DNA of 64,000 nucleotides from Colwellia_A sp047621305 (GTDB taxonomy: Bacteria > Pseudomonadota > Gammaproteobacteria > Enterobacterales > Alteromonadaceae): the NCBI GenBank assembly GCA_047621305.1, contig JBLHNB010000012.1, positions 1 through 64,000 of the forward strand. The letters are read 5' to 3'. Each line of letters opens with the position of its first letter. The stretch's first letter is position 1. Position numbers and translations under genes: made by a program. A model generated the notes under the pieces. The model was not told where the DNA came from, did no database searches, and was given only the letters and a program-made list of their open reading frames with translations. This document shows, in pieces, positions 61,383-64,000 of the stretch.

Positions 61383-64000
61383 TTAAACCTGTTCCTCTAC
61401 CTGCACTTCCTGCTCTAATTCCTGTATTAACAACCTTGTTACTAATTGCGCTAAACCTAATACGGTTGGCTCTTTAAAAAAGGACGCTGGCGGTAAATCT
61501 ACTTCGTATATACGACGTACTTTCGATAACATTTGTACCCCCATTAACGAATCTCCGCCTAATTCGAATAGATTGTCATGAATACCGACTGCTGTAATGC
61601 CTAACATATCAGTCCAAACGTCGGCAATACCTTGTTGTAATTCATCTTCTGGCGCTGTGTAAGAAGTAGAAAGATCAGGCCGTGCATATCCCTGTGAACG
61701 AGGCTCTGCTATGGGCATGACTAAATCAGCTGCCAGCATATTGCCTTTAGTTGCTTCAATTCGTGCGTGTAAATCAACAGTAGAGACCAGGATTTGTGGA
61801 ACGATAGGAACAGAAAGAATACGTTGCATAACCTCAAGTCCCTGAGTTGGGGTGATTCCCATGTTATCAGGCATATCCATATTGGCTGCCATTCCGACCT
61901 CCCGCCAACTATCCCAATTGATGGCAATAACAGGAACATTATTCTGCTGTCCATAGCGCTGCGCGACACCATCAAGATAGGCATTAGCTGCGGCATAAGC
62001 AGCTTTAGCCAAACCACCCGCAATGCTCGCTAACGAAGAGCATAAAACGATAAAATCAAGCGGCTGATTTACCAAAGATTTCAGTAATAATTGGGTACCC
62101 GTTACTTTAGCGGCAAACATTTCATCAACAAATTTGCTATCAGTAGCACAGATCAAATTAGTTGCACCATTACCAGCGGCATGAATAACACCATTGATGT
62201 CACCAAATCTTGCCCGTGCCTCGTTGATAGCTTGTTGTACTTGATTTTCATCAGCAACATTAGCTTGACTGAACATCACTTCAGCTCCCATTTCTTCAAG
62301 CTTAGCTAACCATACTTGTTGCTGTTCATTAGGTGCTTTACGGCCTAAGAGTACCAATTTCCCTTGCACTGTTTTTGCTAAATGCTCAGCAATGACTGAA
62401 CCAACACCACCTAAGCCTCCTGTGATCAGATAAACACCCTTTTGACGATACACAGCTTTCTTTTGTACTGGTTTTGATAAAGCCTCATAGGTCAACTGCC
62501 AACGATTATGATGACGATAAGCCAATACTAAATCATCATCGGCAGCGATGTCAGTCACTAACCACTCTAACCAACTGGCGTTAAAGTCAGTACCAAAATC
62601 AATTAACCGACAACAAATATTTGGAAACTCTTGGGGAATAACCTTACAGACACCCAGTAAAGTGGTTTGCTGTGGGAGAACAACATCACTACCTGACACA
62701 TCCAACATCCCTTGTGTTATCAGTGATAGTTGAACATTTTTCCCTATTTGAATGGCCTCTAATGCTTGCACTAATGTTAATACACTCAATAACCCTCGCT
62801 CTTGTGTCTGTGCGAAAGTGGTAATCTCAGAGACTGATAAACTCCATGCATGAAAAACCTGAGTAACTGAACCATAGTGTTGGTTCACTGTGCTTATCAC
62901 TTGCTGATAATCTTCCAGCTCTGTTGCACGGACAATAAACTCATTATCTGAGATTTTTTTGAATGCATCACCAAAACGTAGACAAACCAAAAATGTCGCA
63001 TCGTTAGCCAACTTATTAATCAACGTTTGACTACTGTCATGATCATCAATAAACAATAAGGTACCTCCTAGGTTTGGATTTTCAACCGAACTAGAGAAGC
63101 AGCGTTTAAACGATGGCATATAAAACCAATGTTCTAACGGTTTAACAAGGATACCAAGGTCGGTATTTTGCAACGTATTGAGCGTTTGTGGTTGGGCCTC
63201 TACCCAAAAACGTTTGCGTTCAAATGGATATGTTGGCAAAGCAATACGCCGAGGTATTTCGGTATACATACTTGCCCAATCCAGATTCACTCCCTCTAAC
63301 CATAAACGGCCTATGGCGGTGGCAACATGTTGAGATTCTTCGGTATTTTTACGAGTATGCGGTAGCGATGTGACTACGCTTACTTGCTCTTTAATTTTTG
63401 GATCACGACCAGCTAATTGACTTAATACATTACTTGGTCCAACTTCTAATAAAACAAAGTTTTGCGTCGCAACTAAGGTATGTAAACCTTGAGAGAAACG
63501 CACCGTTTTAGTCAAATGTGCTGACCAATATTGAGGATCTGTCGCTTGTTGATCAGTGATCCAAGTACCGGTAACATTTGAAATAAATGGCATATTCGGT
63601 ACTTTTCGTGGTAAATCAGCAATTAAAGCGGCTAAAGCAGAGCCCGCCTCTGCAACTAAAGATGAATGAAAGGCATGAGATACATGTAAACGCTGCACCG
63701 CAACACCAGCAGCTATCATCATGGCTTCAGCAGCAGAGATTGCAGAGTCTGTACCAGAAACCACGCAGTTTTCTGGGCCATTTACTGCAGCTAATTCACA
63801 ATCTGCTTGTAGATAAGTGGCTAGTTGTTTTTCCGATAAAGCAACCGATAACATGCTGCCGCCCGGCTGAGCCTGTATTAATAAACCTCGTTGAGCGACA
63901 ATTTTTAAGCTATCTTCAAAACTAAAAACTCCCGCTAAACAAGCGGCGACGTATTCGCCGATACTATGGCCGATCATCGCAGTAGGTTTTATCCCCCACG
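61383..64000 (-). CDS. Polyketide synthase (AT-KR-ACP part), 5' end outside the window
   Basis: An open frame of at least 872 codons continuing past the window edge; the reading frame upstream of the internal ATG translates as WGIKPTA leading straight into the acyltransferase motif MIGHSIGEY, so that ATG is not the start. The AT has GHSIGEY and, about 95 residues later, HAFH, the signature of malonyl-CoA specificity. The ketoreductase has GGLGGVGSVIAEHLAK and the Ser-Tyr-Asn set in LCSSLASIAGGLAKAAYAAANAYLDG. The ACP carries LFELGGDSLMGVQML. No DH or ER is evident in the visible part. A KS should lie beyond the edge. It is likely to supply a beta-hydroxyacyl unit to the serine module. Confidence 0.9.
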   Translation of the reverse strand, partial: WGIKPTAMIGHSIGEYVAACLAGVFSFEDSLKIVAQRGLLIQAQPGGSMLSVALSEKQLATYLQADCELAAVNGPENCVVSGTDSAISAAEAMMIAAGVAVQRLHVSHAFHSSLVAEAGSALAALIADLPRKVPNMPFISNVTGTWITDQQATDPQYWSAHLTKTVRFSQGLHTLVATQNFVLLEVGPSNVLSQLAGRDPKIKEQVSVVTSLPHTRKNTEESQHVATAIGRLWLEGVNLDWASMYTEIPRRIALPTYPFERKRFWVEAQPQTLNTLQNTDLGILVKPLEHWFYMPSFKRCFSSSVENPNLGGTLLFIDDHDSSQTLINKLANDATFLVCLRFGDAFKKISDNEFIVRATELEDYQQVISTVNQHYGSVTQVFHAWSLSVSEITTFAQTQERGLLSVLTLVQALEAIQIGKNVQLSLITQGMLDVSGSDVVLPQQTTLLGVCKVIPQEFPNICCRLIDFGTDFNASWLEWLVTDIAADDDLVLAYRHHNRWQLTYEALSKPVQKKAVYRQKGVYLITGGLGGVGSVIAEHLAKTVQGKLVLLGRKAPNEQQQVWLAKLEEMGAEVMFSQANVADENQVQQAINEARARFGDINGVIHAAGNGATNLICATDSKFVDEMFAAKVTGTQLLLKSLVNQPLDFIVLCSSLASIAGGLAKAAYAAANAYLDGVAQRYGQQNNVPVIAINWDSWREVGMAANMDMPDNMGITPTQGLEVMQRILSVPIVPQILVSTVDLHARIEATKGNMLAADLVMPIAEPRSQGYARPDLSTSYTAPEDELQQGIADVWTDMLGITAVGIHDNLFELGGDSLMGVQMLSKVRRIYEVDLPPASFFKEPTVLGLAQLVTRLLIQELEQEVQVEEQV

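Overview
The window looks like chromosomal DNA of a marine gammaproteobacterium of the order Alteromonadales, most likely Colwellia or a close relative. This is inferred from AT-rich DNA, the canonical gammaproteobacterial S10-spc-alpha ribosomal gene order, a long zinc-free S14, yhfA next to prkB, the AST arginine pathway and many secreted or outer-membrane proteins. No database search was possible, so the genus is a judgement.

Layout. 1-10.1 kb: a MITE-like repeat, a 48-residue Lys-rich protein, mntP, a VOC-fold gene remnant, a secreted beta-propeller/amidohydrolase, ubiX, a large secreted PKD/CBM metalloprotease and mpl, almost all on the minus strand. 10.3-18.2 kb (plus): a MOSC/flavin/ferredoxin fusion, 5-oxoprolinase pxpABC, a chemoreceptor with an amino-acid-type dCache pocket and an outer-membrane barrel; the first four genes are packed like an operon. 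18.4-25.5 kb (plus): a PabA/TrpG glutaminase, an HDOD protein and an arginine-catabolic set (astC, astA, astD, DUF1338 dioxygenase) preceded by a long terminator-like RNA structure. 25.8-28.0 kb: an unknown small ORF, and yhfA bracketed by two related MITE-like elements, then prkB. 28.1-42.0 kb (minus): 28 genes for the ribosome, SecY and RNA polymerase alpha, with a terminator and fresh promoter between rpsQ and rplN and a structured leader ahead of rpsJ.

42.3-64.0 kb is the main accessory region, a siderophore locus. It holds a dapE-type deacylase facing tonB-exbB-exbD across a candidate Fur box, an N-hydroxyornithine-type formyltransferase diverging from an ornithine/lysine N-monooxygenase, a TonB-dependent siderophore receptor, and a minus-strand PKS-NRPS assembly line that leaves the window. 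The line reads PKS (KS presumably outside; AT-KR-ACP) then C-A-T then C-A-T-C-A-T-TE. The A-domain pocket residues suggest serine for the monomodular NRPS. They are identical in both modules of the last NRPS, so those two probably load the same monomer, plausibly N5-formyl-N5-hydroxyornithine. The locus therefore encodes synthesis, uptake and energy transduction for a predicted polyketide-peptide hydroxamate siderophore. No rRNA, tRNA, CRISPR array, phage or transposase gene was seen.
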